The notes under the pieces are model-generated. The model saw only the letters and a list, made by a program, of their open reading frames with translations, was not told the DNA's origin and ran no database searches. The translations under genes and the position numbers were made by a program. From contig NZ_CP029617.1 of assembly GCF_003945545.1 (NCBI RefSeq), forward strand, positions 5,069,001-5,133,000: DNA of 64,000 bases, written 5' to 3'. This document shows, one piece after another, positions 7,444 through 17,580 of the stretch. How positions within the stretch are numbered: position 1 is the stretch's first letter; every line of letters starts with the position of its first letter. This stretch comes from Streptomyces sp. WAC 01529. Lineage in GTDB: Bacteria > Actinomycetota > Actinomycetes > Streptomycetales > Streptomycetaceae.

Positions 7444-8894
7444 GCCCGCAGACTAGGCGCCACCACCGCCTCGGGCAGCGCACTTCGCCTCGTCCGCAGC
7501 CCGAAGGCGCTGATCACCGCGGCCAGCAGGGCGGCGGCCAGCGGGACCCACAGGGCCGCGCGGTAGCCGTCGAGCATGGCCGCCGGTGAACCGGACGCCG
7601 TGGCCGCGACGTTGACCGCCGTGACCGCCGAGAGGCCGAGCGCCGCGCCGAACTGGAAGGACGTGTAGAGCAGCGCCCCGGCCAGACCCTGCTCCTCCTC
7701 GGCGACGCCCTCGGTGGCGACGATGGTGAGCGGCCCGTACGCCAGCGAGAACGCGAGGCCGACGACGACCAGGCTCGGGAGCATCATCGCGTACGTCCAG
7801 TCGGCGGCGACCGGCAGGAACAAGGCGTAGGCGAGCGCGGCCAGCAGCAGCCCGCCGAAGATCACCCGCGCGTTGCCGAAGCGGTTCACCAGCCTGGGGG
7901 TGAGGAGGGGGGAGAGGAGCGCGTCGATGCCCATGATCAGCATCGCGAAGCTGGTCTGGAGCGTCGACCACTCCCGCAGCTCCTGGAGGTAGAGCACCAC
8001 CAGGAACTGGAAGCCGAAGAAGCCCGCGGCGAAGAGCAGCCCGGCGAGGTTGGCGCGGACCAGACTCCCGGCGCGCAGGATGCCGAGCCGCACCAGCGGG
8101 GCCGCCGAGCGCCGCTCCACCGCGACGAACGCGGCGAGCATGACCAGACCGGCGCCGACCGTGGCCGCGGTCCAGGCGGCGGAGGTGTGCGTGGCGCGCT
8201 CCACGCCGAGGACGAGCAGCACGATGGCGGAGGTGATGGTCACGCCGCCCGCCAGGTCGAACCCCTGCCCGGCCACCCGCTCCGGACGCGCCGACTTCGG
8301 CACGAAGGCGAGGGCCGCGACGAGGATCAGGGCGGAGAGCACGACCGGCGCGAAGAACACCCAGCGCCAGCCGACCGAGGTCAGCAGCCCGCCCACGACG
8401 AGCCCGACCGAGAAGCCGCCGGCGGCGGTACCGGAGTAGAAGAGCAGGGCCTTGTTGCGCTGCGGTCCCTCCGCGAACCCGGTGGTGATGATCGAGAGCC
8501 CCGCGGGCGTCATGAACGCGGCGGCGACCCCGGTGACGAAGCGGGCCACGATCAGCGTCCACCCCTCGGTGGCGAACCCGCCGAGCCCGGAGAAGACGAG
8601 GAAGACGGAGAGCCAGAACACGAACATCCGGCGGCGCCCGAAGAGGTCGGCGGCGCGCCCGCCGAGCAGCATGAAGCCGCCGTATCCGAGGACGTACGCG
8701 CTCATCACCCACTGCAAGGAGCCGGTGGAGAGGCCCAGGTCGGCGCGGATGGAGGGCAGGGCGACGTTGAGCATGGCGACGTCGATGCCCTCCAGGAAGA
8801 TCGCCCCGCACAGGACGAGGAGGACGCCCCACTGGCGGCGGGTCCAGCCGGTGTCCGGCAGTTCTTCGGTGGGTCTCTGGGCTGTGGCACTCAT
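7440..8894 (-). CDS. MFS drug-resistance transporter (DHA2/EmrB-QacA type)
   Basis: 484 aa with about 14 predicted hydrophobic helices, the count typical of DHA2 exporters. Motifs include GIDVAMLNVALPSIRADLG in helix 1 (motif D1), GGRAADLFGRRRMF in loop 2-3 (motif A) and RFVTGVAAAFMTPAGLSII (helix 4-5 region). It probably exports a lipophilic small molecule by proton antiport. The ATG has a GGAGAG site about 10 nt upstream. It is divergent from the LysR gene at 9031 with an inverted repeat between them, which makes that regulator the likely controller. It is followed by a 4-bp-overlapping phosphatase gene. Confidence 0.88.
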   Translation of the reverse strand: MSATAQRPTEELPDTGWTRRQWGVLLVLCGAIFLEGIDVAMLNVALPSIRADLGLSTGSLQWVMSAYVLGYGGFMLLGGRAADLFGRRRMFVFWLSVFLVFSGLGGFATEGWTLIVARFVTGVAAAFMTPAGLSIITTGFAEGPQRNKALLFYSGTAAGGFSVGLVVGGLLTSVGWRWVFFAPVVLSALILVAALAFVPKSARPERVAGQGFDLAGGVTITSAIVLLVLGVERATHTSAAWTAATVGAGLVMLAAFVAVERRSAAPLVRLGILRAGSLVRANLAGLLFAAGFFGFQFLVVLYLQELREWSTLQTSFAMLIMGIDALLSPLLTPRLVNRFGNARVIFGGLLLAALAYALFLPVAADWTYAMMLPSLVVVGLAFSLAYGPLTIVATEGVAEEEQGLAGALLYTSFQFGAALGLSAVTAVNVAATASGSPAAMLDGYRAALWVPLAAALLAAVISAFGLRTRRSALPEAVVAPSLRA

Positions 8895-8990
8895 GACGTC
8901 CCAACTCTCCTGTTACGGGCACCTGTTGTTGTCTGCTCAATCACCCTCGGTCAGGCGGGGGAGAGGAACAACGCCGAAGATCGCAACGTT

Positions 8991-9009
8991 CGTTCAAGCA
9001 GGCTGAACG
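8991..9009. promoter_or_regulatory. Putative LysR-type operator (inverted repeat)
   Basis: CGTTCA-N7-TGAACG, a perfect 6-bp inverted repeat with the T-N11-A spacing typical of LysR-family sites. It lies in the 136-bp divergent gap between the MFS exporter and the LysR gene, 22 bp before the LysR start. Binding by that regulator is inferred from position and symmetry. Confidence 0.55.
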
Positions 9010-9030
9010 ATCCGACGACCTGGGGGCCCG

Positions 9031-9924
9031 ATGCCGATCGAGCGCGACGAACTGGAGTGCTTCCTGCTGCTCGCCGACGAGCTGCACTTCGGCCGCACGG
9101 CCGAGCGGATGCGGCTGTCCAAGGCGCGGGTGAGCCAGCTCGTCCAGCGGCTCGAACGGCGCGTGGGGGCGCCGCTGTTCACCCGTACGAGCCGCCGCGT
9201 CGCCCTCACCTCGATCGGCAGGCAGCTGCGCGCCGACCTCGCGCCCCACCACCGCGGGATGGAGGAGGCCCTGGAGCGCGCGGCGGCCACCGCGCGCGGC
9301 ATCGACTCCGTGCTGCACGTCGGCTTCTCCAACCCGCTCACCGGCGAGATCGTGATGAAGGCGACGGAGGTGCTGCGGGTGAGCCACCCCGGCCTCGCCG
9401 TGGAGGTCTGCGAGGTGCCGCTCGGCGATCCGTACGGGCAGCTGCGCAGGGGCGAGTTCGATGTGCAGCTCACCGAGCTGCCGGTCCGGGAGGAGGACCT
9501 GGGCGGCGGCCCGCCGCTGCTCGCCGAGGACCGCGTCCTCGCCCTGCCCGCCGGCCATCCGCTGGCCGCGCGGGACACGGTGACCCTTGAGGACCTGGCC
9601 GCCGTCCCCCTCCTCACCCTCGCGGGCGAGGTCCCCGACTACTGGCTCGAACACCACGTCCCCGCCCGCACCCCGAGCGGCCGCCCCATCGAGCGCGGCC
9701 CCGGCGTGATCAACATGCAGGAGGGCCTGATCCTGGTAGCGGCGGGCAGAGGCGCACTACTGGCCCCCGCGCACACGGCGACGTACTACTCCCGCCCCGG
9801 CATCACCTACGTCCCCTTCGCGGACGCGGAACCGACCGGTTACGGCCTGGTATGGCGCCTCGGCCACGACACGGGCGCGGTGGCGGCATTCGCGAGAACA
9901 GCACGGGAGGTCGTGACGACGTGA
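9031..9924 (+). CDS. LysR-family transcriptional regulator
   Basis: 297 aa. The N-terminal winged helix-turn-helix spans roughly residues 1-60 (ELECFLLLADELHFGRTAERM, then LSKARVSQLVQRLERRVGAPLF), followed by TRTSRRVALTSIG, the typical LysR wing. The remainder is a periplasmic-binding-protein-like effector domain beginning at VLHVGFSNPLTGE. It is divergent from the MFS exporter gene with a palindromic candidate operator between them, the usual arrangement for a LysR regulator that controls a neighbouring efflux gene. The inducer cannot be inferred. Downstream, 9925-10137 shows no recognised feature. Confidence 0.88.
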   Translation: MPIERDELECFLLLADELHFGRTAERMRLSKARVSQLVQRLERRVGAPLFTRTSRRVALTSIGRQLRADLAPHHRGMEEALERAAATARGIDSVLHVGFSNPLTGEIVMKATEVLRVSHPGLAVEVCEVPLGDPYGQLRRGEFDVQLTELPVREEDLGGGPPLLAEDRVLALPAGHPLAARDTVTLEDLAAVPLLTLAGEVPDYWLEHHVPARTPSGRPIERGPGVINMQEGLILVAAGRGALLAPAHTATYYSRPGITYVPFADAEPTGYGLVWRLGHDTGAVAAFARTAREVVTT

Positions 9925-10137
9925 CGCCCTGGCGGGGTGCGAGGGGTCGCCACGGCCTGAGGGCGGCGCGGGAGGACGCCCCGGCGTGAAGGGTCGCAGG
10001 GACCGTCACCGCCCGACGGGCGAGGGCGCCTGGTACGGGTGGAGGAGTGGGGCCTCCCCCGGTCGGCGGAGCGCGGCAGCGCCACTCGCGCCCCCGCGAC
10101 GACGCGCCCCCCGCCGCCCCCGCGACACCATCACCCC

Positions 10138-10659
10138 ATGCTGAAAATCACCGCGCTGCCCGACGTGCCCCGCTGGGCCGCCCTCGCCGCCCACGCCGTG
10201 CCGTGGCTCACGCTGCCCTCCGGGCTCTGGCGCATCGCCCTGGTGGCGGGGCTGCCCGTGGCCGCGCAGGAGCAGAGTGGTACCGGCGAGGCCGTGTATG
10301 TCGTGGCACTCAGCGTCATATCGGAGCTGCTCGCGTGGCTCACGCTCGGTCTGGTGCGCGAATGGGGTGAGACCGTGCCCGCGTGGGTACCCGTGCTCGG
10401 CGGGCGGCAGGTGCGACCGCTCGCGGCCGTGGTCCCGGCCCTGCTCGGCGCCACCGGGCTCTTCGGGCTCATGGGCTGGGCCTTCTACGCCCAGATCGCC
10501 GGATTGGGGAGCGAAGCGGGTGTGACGGACAGTACAGCGCAAAGCGCGCTGCTCGTGCTTTGCTATATACCGCTGATCGCTTGGCCGCCCCTGCTGACAG
10601 CGGTCGCCCTCGCCTACTACAGGCGTCGGACGACTTACGCATCCCCCGTGGCGGCGTGA
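10138..10659 (+). CDS. Small integral membrane protein
   Basis: 173 aa with four probable transmembrane helices: residues about 12-35, 48-68, 90-118 (PLAAVVPALLGATGLFGLMG) and 138-160. There is a short basic cytoplasmic tail. I see no catalytic motif and do not recognise a characterised family. The gene stands alone between the LysR gene and the amidohydrolase. No Shine-Dalgarno sequence is evident; CACCAT six nt before the ATG could be a degenerate leaderless -10 element. The function is unknown. Confidence 0.7.
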   Translation: MLKITALPDVPRWAALAAHAVPWLTLPSGLWRIALVAGLPVAAQEQSGTGEAVYVVALSVISELLAWLTLGLVREWGETVPAWVPVLGGRQVRPLAAVVPALLGATGLFGLMGWAFYAQIAGLGSEAGVTDSTAQSALLVLCYIPLIAWPPLLTAVALAYYRRRTTYASPVAA

Positions 10660-10778
10660 AAGTTTACCCACCCCGATCAGCGGCCATGCGCCACGAGGCC
10701 ACTATTTCTTCCCCTATCGGGCTGAACTTTTGTTGATCGTGGGTTAGTTGGCCGTTGCATCGCCCTACCCTTCAAAGG

Positions 10779-12041
10779 GTGAACCAACTGATGTCCTGTG
10801 CGACCGAAGAGGTGTCCGACGGCTTGTCCGCAACGGAAAGCGCACTCGCGCAGCCGCTCCCCGGCGCGCTGCCCGAAGCGCTGCGTGCCGAACTCGTCGC
10901 CTTCCGCCGCGACGTGCACATGCACCCGGAGCTAGGCAACCAGGAGTTCCGCACCACCGCGGCCCTCAAGACCCGCCTTGAGGAGGCCGGCCTCGCACCC
11001 CGGGTGCTCACGGCCGGCACCGGCCTCGTCTGCGACGTGGGCCAGTGGGACGGGTCGCGGCCCATGCTCGCCCTGCGGGCCGACATCGACGCGCTGCCCA
11101 TCCCCGACACCAAGCTCGTGCCCTACCGCTCCACGGTGCCCGACCGCGCCCACGCCTGCGGCCACGACGTGCACACCACCGTCGTCCTCGGCGCCGGCCT
11201 GGTCCTCGCGGAGCTGGCGCGCGAGGGGCGGCTGCCCTTTCCGGTGCGGCTGATCTTCCAGCCCGCCGAGGAGGTCCTGCCGGGCGGCGCCGCCGACGCG
11301 ATCAAGGACGGCGTCCTCGACGGCGTCGGCAAGATCATCGCCGTGCACTGCGACCCCCGCGTCGACGCCGGACGCATCGGCCTGCGGCACGGCCCCATCA
11401 CCTCCGCCTGCGACCGCCTAGAGGTCTCGCTCGACGGCCCCGGCGGCCACACCGCGCGGCCGCACCTCACCACGGACCTCGTCACCGCCGTCGCCAAGGT
11501 CGCCACCGAGGTCCCGGCCGTCGTCGCCCGCCGCGCCGACGCCCGCTCGGGCCTCTCGGTGACCTGGGGCCGCATCGAGGCCGGACACGCGCCGAACGTC
11601 ATCCCGCAGCACGCCGAGCTGTCCGGCACCGTGCGCTGCCTCGACCTCACGGCCTGGCGCGAGGCGCCCGAGCTCGTGCACGGCGCGATCCAGGAGATCG
11701 CCGACCTCTACCGCGCCAAGTCCGAGGTCAACTACGTCCGGGGCGTCCCGCCCGTCGTCAACGACCCCGGCGTCGCCGACCTGCTGCGCGACGCCATGGC
11801 CGAGCGGCGCGGCCCGCTCGCCATCGAGGACACCGAACAGAGCCTGGGCGGCGAGGACTTCTCCTGGTACCTGGAGCACGTGCCCGGCGCCATGGCCCGG
11901 CTCGGCGTGCGCAGGCCCGGCGAGCGCACCGTCCGCGACCTCCACCAGGGTGACTTCGACGCGGACGAGTCGGCCATCGCGGTCGGCGTCGAACTCTTCA
12001 CCGCAGCTGCCCTGTTGGACGCCGCGCGCACGACGGAGTAA
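10779..12041 (+). CDS. M20-family metal-dependent amidohydrolase (aminoacylase/hippurate hydrolase type)
   Basis: About 420 aa. Dinuclear-metal amidohydrolase of the M20D type that cleaves N-acyl or amide bonds. Motifs visible are RRDVHMHPELGNQEF at the start, LALRADIDALPI (metal Asp region), HACGHDVHTTVVLGAG (metal Cys/His and catalytic region), FQPAEEVLPGGA (catalytic and metal Glu pair), a dimerisation insert around GGHTARPHL, and SLGGEDFSWYLEHVPG near the C-terminus. GTG 10779 is chosen because TACCCT lies 7 nt upstream, the leaderless pattern recurring in this window; ATG 10791 is the main alternative. It precedes the BMP lipoprotein genes but has its own promoter. Its substrate is unknown. 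Confidence 0.85.
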   Translation: MNQLMSCATEEVSDGLSATESALAQPLPGALPEALRAELVAFRRDVHMHPELGNQEFRTTAALKTRLEEAGLAPRVLTAGTGLVCDVGQWDGSRPMLALRADIDALPIPDTKLVPYRSTVPDRAHACGHDVHTTVVLGAGLVLAELAREGRLPFPVRLIFQPAEEVLPGGAADAIKDGVLDGVGKIIAVHCDPRVDAGRIGLRHGPITSACDRLEVSLDGPGGHTARPHLTTDLVTAVAKVATEVPAVVARRADARSGLSVTWGRIEAGHAPNVIPQHAELSGTVRCLDLTAWREAPELVHGAIQEIADLYRAKSEVNYVRGVPPVVNDPGVADLLRDAMAERRGPLAIEDTEQSLGGEDFSWYLEHVPGAMARLGVRRPGERTVRDLHQGDFDADESAIAVGVELFTAAALLDAARTTE

Positions 12042-12112
12042 CCCCACCGGGGCGTAACCGACGCGCGGCACGAATAGGTAACGGCCGCGCGGAAAACCGT
12101 TCCCCTCCCTTT

Positions 12113-12124
12113 CTACGCGCGTTA
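12113..12124. promoter_or_regulatory. Nucleoside-regulon operator, site 1 (BMP lipoprotein 1)
   Basis: CTACGCGCGTTA, 10 of 12 matches to the palindrome CTACGCGCGTAG found before other nucleoside genes. It overlaps the candidate -10 hexamer TACTGT (12123-12128). The following 25 bp are almost identical to those after site 2, so the two promoters are related by duplication. Confidence 0.6.
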
Positions 12125-12182
12125 CTGTGCGCCGAAATCAGCGCCGTCAACGGTGCGTTGGGGAACGTGAGGAGTACGTCCT

Positions 12183-13268
12183 ATGCGTCGTGTATCAAGA
12201 CTTTCCCAAGTGGCCGTGGCGGTGGCGTCGCTCGCCCTCGCCGCTTCGGCGTGCGGCAAGACCAGCAGCGAGGCCTCGCAGGAGGACGGCGGCAAGGAGA
12301 AGGACTCCGGGACGTCGTCCTCGTACAAGGGCAAGGGCATCGGTCTCGCCTACGACATCGGCGGGCAGGGCGACCAGTCCTTCAACGACGCCGCCTACGC
12401 GGGCTATGCCAAGGCCCGCAAGGAGTTCAAGATCGGCGGCGTGGACATGGAGCCGGGCGACGGCGAGTCCAGCGCCGACAAGGTCCAGCGCCTCGAACAG
12501 CTCGCCAAGCAGGGCTACAACCCCGTCATCGGCGTCGGTTTCGTCTACGCGCCCGCCGTGGAGGCGGCCGCGAAGAAGTTCCCGAAGACCACCTTCGGGA
12601 TCATCGACGACAACACGGTGAAGGCCGACAACGTCGCCGATCTCGTCTTCCACGAGGAACAGGGCTCCTATCTGGCGGGGGTGGCCGCCGCGAAGGCGAG
12701 CAAGGCCAAGCACGTCGGATTCGTGGGCGGTGTGGACATTCCGCTGATCCACAAATTCGAGGCCGGATTCGTGCAGGGCGTGAAGTCCGTCGATCCCAAG
12801 ATCGAAATTGAGAAGCGGTATCTGACGGAGAAGCCCGAGGAGGGCGGATTCTCCAGCCCCGACAAGGGCCAGAACGCGGCGAGCGGCCAGATCGAGGCCG
12901 GCGCGGACGTGATCTACCACGCGGCGGGCCTCTCCGGGCAGGGCGTCATCCAGGAGACCGGCTCGCAGAAGAAGTGGGCGATCGGCGTCGACTCCGACCA
13001 GTACAAGCAGAAGGCCCTCGCCAAGTACAAGGAGTACATCCTCGGCTCGGCCTTCAAGGACGTCGGCGGCGCGGTGTACGACCTGACGAAGTCGGTCGTC
13101 GAGGGCAAGCCGCTCAAGGGCGAGCAGCGCTACGACCTGAAGTCCGGCCGGGTCGGCTTCTCCGACTCCAACCCTGAGTACACGGCGATGAAGGACGTCG
13201 TCGCCGCCGTGGAGAAGGCGGAGAAGGACATCATCAGCGGCAAGGTGAAGGTCAAGACCGCGCCATAG
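12183..13268 (+). CDS. BMP-family ABC transporter lipoprotein (nucleoside-binding), copy 1
   Basis: 361 aa. Basic signal peptide with lipobox ASAC (lipidated Cys24), then a Bmp/Med (PnrA-like) type I periplasmic-binding fold: GLAYDIGGQGDQSFNDAA, QGYNPVIGVGF, FGIIDDNTV, EEQGSYLAGVAA, FVGGVDIPLIHKFEAGF and IYHAAGLSGQGV are family hallmarks. PnrA-type proteins bind purine and pyrimidine nucleosides and deliver them to an ABC importer, here encoded downstream. The site GAGGAG lies before the ATG, and an operator-like palindrome lies about 70 bp upstream. A strong hairpin at 13379 separates it from its paralogue at 13565, about 65% identical by eye. Confidence 0.9.
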   Translation: MRRVSRLSQVAVAVASLALAASACGKTSSEASQEDGGKEKDSGTSSSYKGKGIGLAYDIGGQGDQSFNDAAYAGYAKARKEFKIGGVDMEPGDGESSADKVQRLEQLAKQGYNPVIGVGFVYAPAVEAAAKKFPKTTFGIIDDNTVKADNVADLVFHEEQGSYLAGVAAAKASKAKHVGFVGGVDIPLIHKFEAGFVQGVKSVDPKIEIEKRYLTEKPEEGGFSSPDKGQNAASGQIEAGADVIYHAAGLSGQGVIQETGSQKKWAIGVDSDQYKQKALAKYKEYILGSAFKDVGGAVYDLTKSVVEGKPLKGEQRYDLKSGRVGFSDSNPEYTAMKDVVAAVEKAEKDIISGKVKVKTAP

Positions 13269-13378
13269 AGCGGCGTTCGTCGCGGCGTTCGGGTGGCGTG
13301 CTGTGGCCGATCGGACGTTGTACGTAGCACCCCCGCGCCCGCCTCACGCCGTTTTACGTAGTACGTGCTGCGGCTACT

Positions 13379-13403
13379 GGGCGCCCCTGCCAAGGGGGCG
13401 CCC
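13379..13403 (+). terminator. Intrinsic terminator after BMP lipoprotein 1
   Basis: A 9-bp perfect stem (GGGCGCCCC with GGGGCGCCC) around a 7-nt loop, 110 bp downstream of the BMP1 stop. No U-tract follows, as is common in Streptomyces. It would make copy 1 a monocistronic unit. Confidence 0.6.
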
Positions 13404-13479
13404 ACCGTCCGTTCGCCCCCCGGACGCCTCGTGGCCACAGCTCGATAACGGACCGGACAGAAGGGTTCTTATGTCAGGT

Positions 13480-13491
13480 CTACGCGCGTTA
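13480..13491. promoter_or_regulatory. Nucleoside-regulon operator, site 2 (BMP lipoprotein 2)
   Basis: CTACGCGCGTTA, identical to site 1. It overlaps the candidate -10 TACGCT at 13490-13495. The shared block continues to about 13514 (CGAAATCAGCGCCG is common to both promoters). It lies 74 bp before the BMP2 ATG. Confidence 0.6.
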
Positions 13492-13564
13492 CGCTGCGGC
13501 GAAATCAGCGCCGGGGTATGGCGCGTACGTGCTTGTGCTTGCTTGTACTAAGGAGTTCGTCTCT

Positions 13565-14617
13565 ATGCGCCGGGTGTCTCGAATAGCTGTCGCGGGCGCC
13601 GCGACCGCAGCCCTCGCCGTCTCCGTCTCCGCCTGTGGTGGCACGTCCAGCGACGCCGCCGCGAGCAAGGACGACAAGAACAAGGGCGTCGCCATCGCCT
13701 ACGACGTCGGCGGCGCCGGCGACCAGTCCTTCAACGACGCCGCGACCGAGGGCATGAAGAAGGCCGCCAAGGAGTTCAAGACCGGCGAGAAGGCCGTCGA
13801 GCCGGTCGACGGCGAGTCGGACGCCGACAAGACCCAGCGCCTGACGCAGCTCGCCAAGCAGGGCTACAACCCGGTCATCGGTGTCGGCTACGCCTACGCC
13901 CCGGCGATCAAGGAGGTCTCGGCGAAGTTCCCGAAGGTCACCTTCGGCATCGTCGACGACGAGACCGTCAAGGCCGACAACGTCTCCGACCTGGTCTTCA
14001 GCGAGCAGGAGGCGTCCTACCTCGCGGGCGTCGCCGCCGCCAAGACCACCAAGTCCAAGACCGTCGGCTTCGTCGGCGGCGTGGACGTCCCCCTCATCCA
14101 CAAGTTCGAGGCGGGCTACGCGCAGGGCGTCAAGGACACCGACCCCAAGGTCAAGGTCGTCAAGCAGTACCTGACGGAGAAGGCCGAGGACGGCGGCTTC
14201 ACCAGCCCCGACAAGGGCAAGACCGCCGCCCAGGGCCAGATCGAGAAGGGCGCCGACGTGGTCTACCACGCCGCCGGCCTCTCCGGTCAGGGCGTCATCG
14301 AGGCCGCCGCCGCCAAGAAGATCTGGGCGATCGGCGTCGACTCCGACCAGTACAAGCAGGACGCGCTCGCGAAGTACAAGAAGTACATCCTGACCTCGGC
14401 GACCAAGGACGTCGCGGCCTCGGTGTACAACCTCGCGAAGGCCGTCGAGGACGGCACCGCCAAGGGCGGCGTCGTCCGCGCCGACCTCAAGTCGGGTGGT
14501 GTCGCGCTCGCCGAGTCCAACCCCGACTTCATGAAGATGAAGGACGTCCAGGCCGCGCTGGAGAAGGCGGAGGCCGGCATCAAGAGCGGCAAGATCAAGG
14601 TCAAGACCACGCCGTAG
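13565..14617 (+). CDS. BMP-family ABC transporter lipoprotein (nucleoside-binding), copy 2
   Basis: 350 aa paralogue of the preceding gene. Signal peptide with lipobox VSAC (Cys24), then the same fold: IAYDVGGAGDQSFNDAA, YNPVIGVGYAYAPAI, SDLVFSEQEASYLAGV, FVGGVDVPLIHKFEAGY, VVYHAAGLSGQGV and WAIGVDSDQYKQDAL. An AAGGAG site lies 9 nt before the ATG. Lys and Asp/Glu are abundant, typical of soluble lipoproteins. It probably captures nucleosides for the ABC transporter encoded next. Two binding proteins for one transporter may differ in base preference; this is inference. Confidence 0.9.
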   Translation: MRRVSRIAVAGAATAALAVSVSACGGTSSDAAASKDDKNKGVAIAYDVGGAGDQSFNDAATEGMKKAAKEFKTGEKAVEPVDGESDADKTQRLTQLAKQGYNPVIGVGYAYAPAIKEVSAKFPKVTFGIVDDETVKADNVSDLVFSEQEASYLAGVAAAKTTKSKTVGFVGGVDVPLIHKFEAGYAQGVKDTDPKVKVVKQYLTEKAEDGGFTSPDKGKTAAQGQIEKGADVVYHAAGLSGQGVIEAAAAKKIWAIGVDSDQYKQDALAKYKKYILTSATKDVAASVYNLAKAVEDGTAKGGVVRADLKSGGVALAESNPDFMKMKDVQAALEKAEAGIKSGKIKVKTTP

Positions 14618-14669
14618 TGCGGCGGTTGACCTGACGCCTGCTGTAACGGCAGCGTGATGCTCGTGCGAC

Positions 14670-14702
14670 GGGGTGCGGGGGACCATGGTCCACCCGCGCC
14701 CC
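14670..14702 (+). terminator. Stem-loop between BMP2 and the ABC transporter genes
   Basis: GGGGTGCGGG (14670-14679) pairs with CCCGCGCCCC (14693-14702) with one G-U/mismatch position, and the centre GGACCATGGTCC is itself a perfect palindrome. It could be a partial terminator or mRNA stabiliser that keeps the binding protein more abundant than the transporter, a common arrangement for ABC importers. Confidence 0.5.
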
Positions 14703-14769
14703 GTTCGCGCGGCCCGCGAGAAGTACCCAGCAGCACCGAGTCATCCAGCAGCATCCAGTAGCAGGGGCA

Positions 14770-14781
14770 CTGCGCGCGTAG
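14770..14781. promoter_or_regulatory. Nucleoside-regulon operator, site 3 (ABC ATPase operon)
   Basis: CTGCGCGCGTAG, one mismatch from the CTACGCGCGTAG palindrome. It lies 56 bp before the ATPase start. Weaker symmetry makes this the least certain of the seven sites. Confidence 0.4.
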
Positions 14782-14836
14782 GCGGCCCCTTTCCTTCAGG
14801 CCCTTCAGGCCCTTTGGCCCCCGAGGAGAGTGCGCC

Positions 14837-16422
14837 ATCGACGCGTCCACCAACCCTCCGCCCATCGCCGTCGAACTCGCCGGCATCACCAAGCGCTTCC
14901 CCGGAGTCGTCGCCAACCACGACATCCACCTCACCGTCCGCAAGGGCACCGTGCACGCCCTCGTCGGCGAGAACGGCGCCGGCAAGTCGACGCTGATGAA
15001 GATCCTCTACGGCATGCAGAAGCCGGACGAGGGCACCATCACCGTCGACGGCGAGCAGGTCGCCTTCTCCAGCCCCGCCGACGCCATCGCGCGCGGCATC
15101 GGCATGGTCCACCAGCACTTCATGCTCGCCGACCAGCTGACCGTCCTGGAGAACATCGTCCTCGGCAGCGAGAAGCTGCACGGCATCGGCACCGCCGCCC
15201 GCCGCGCGATCCTCGACCTCTCCGACCGCTACGGCCTCGGGGTGCGCCCCGACGCGTACATCGAGGACCTCGGCGTCGCCGACCGCCAGCGCGTGGAGAT
15301 CCTCAAGGTCCTCTACCGCGGCGCGACCACGCTGATCCTCGACGAGCCGACGGCCGTCCTGGTGCCGCAGGAGGTCGACGCGCTCTTCGACAACCTCCGC
15401 GAGCTGAAGTCCGAGGGCCTCTCCGTCATCTTCATCTCGCACAAGCTGGGCGAAGTCCTCTCCGTGGCCGACGACATCACCGTCATCCGGCGCGGCACGA
15501 CGGTCGGCACGGCCATCCCGTCCGAGACGACGCCGCGCCAGCTCGCCGAGCTGATGGTGGGCAGCGAACTGCCCACCCCCGAGACGGCCGAGTCCACGGT
15601 CACCGACCGCCCGATGATCCAGGTGGAGGGCCTCAAGCTGCTTGCCGCCGGCGACTCGGGCCGCGCCCTGCTCGACGACATCTCCTTCACGATCCACGAG
15701 GGAGAGGTCCTCGGCATCGCGGGCGTCGAGGGCAACGGCCAGACCGAGCTGATCGACGCGCTCATCGGCCTCAAGCACGCCGACTCCGGCGTGATCCGCA
15801 TGGCGGGCCAGGACATCACCGCCGTACCCACCCGCAAGCGGCGCGAGGACGGCATCGGGTACATCCCCGAGGACCGCCACCGCCACGGCCTCCTCCTGGA
15901 GTCCCCGCTGTGGGAGAACCGCATCCTCGGCCACGTCACCGAGAAGCCGAACGCGCGGGGCTTCCTGCTCGACCTCAAGAGCGCCCAGGCCGACACCCGC
16001 CGCATCGTCGAGGAGTACGACGTCCGTACGCCCGGCATCGACGTGACGGCCGCCTCCCTGTCCGGCGGCAACCAGCAGAAGCTGATCGTCGGCCGCGAGA
16101 TGAGCCACAAGCCGCGCTTCCTGATCGCCGCGCACCCCACCCGCGGTGTGGACGTCGGCGCGCAGGCGCAGATCTGGGACCAGATCCGCGAGGCGCGCCG
16201 CGAGGGCCTGGCCGTACTGCTGATCTCCGCCGACCTGGACGAGCTGATCGGCCTCTCCGACACCCTCCGCGTGATCTACCGCGGACGGCTCGTGGCCGAC
16301 GCCGACCCGGCCACCATCACGCCGGAGGAGCTGGGCTCGGCGATGACGGGTGCCGCCTCAGGCCACCTGGAACACGTCGAGTCCGGCGACGGCTCCGAGG
16401 CGTCCGAGGAGGACGAGACCCG

Positions 16423-16426
<4 letters not shown>
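14837..16426 (+). CDS. ABC nucleoside/sugar-type importer ATPase (two ATP-binding domains), apparent AUC start
   Basis: 529 aa. Tandem ATPase domains of RbsA/XylG type: the first has Walker A GENGAGKST (residues 44-52), LGVADRQRVEILK and Walker B LILDEPTAVL; the second has a relaxed Walker A (VEGNGQTELI), signature LSGGNQQKL and the AHPTRGVDVGA motif. It energises nucleoside import with the two overlapping permeases. No ATG, GTG or TTG lies upstream of the first beta strand in this frame. The GAGGAG at 14823-14828 points, with an 8-nt spacer, to ATC at 14837, which would encode a start followed by DASTNPP. The next legal start, GTG 14951, would delete 38 residues including the first strand. 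ATGA overlap with the permease follows. Confidence 0.85.
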
Positions 16427-17576
<1,150 letters not shown>

Positions 17577-17580
<4 letters not shown>

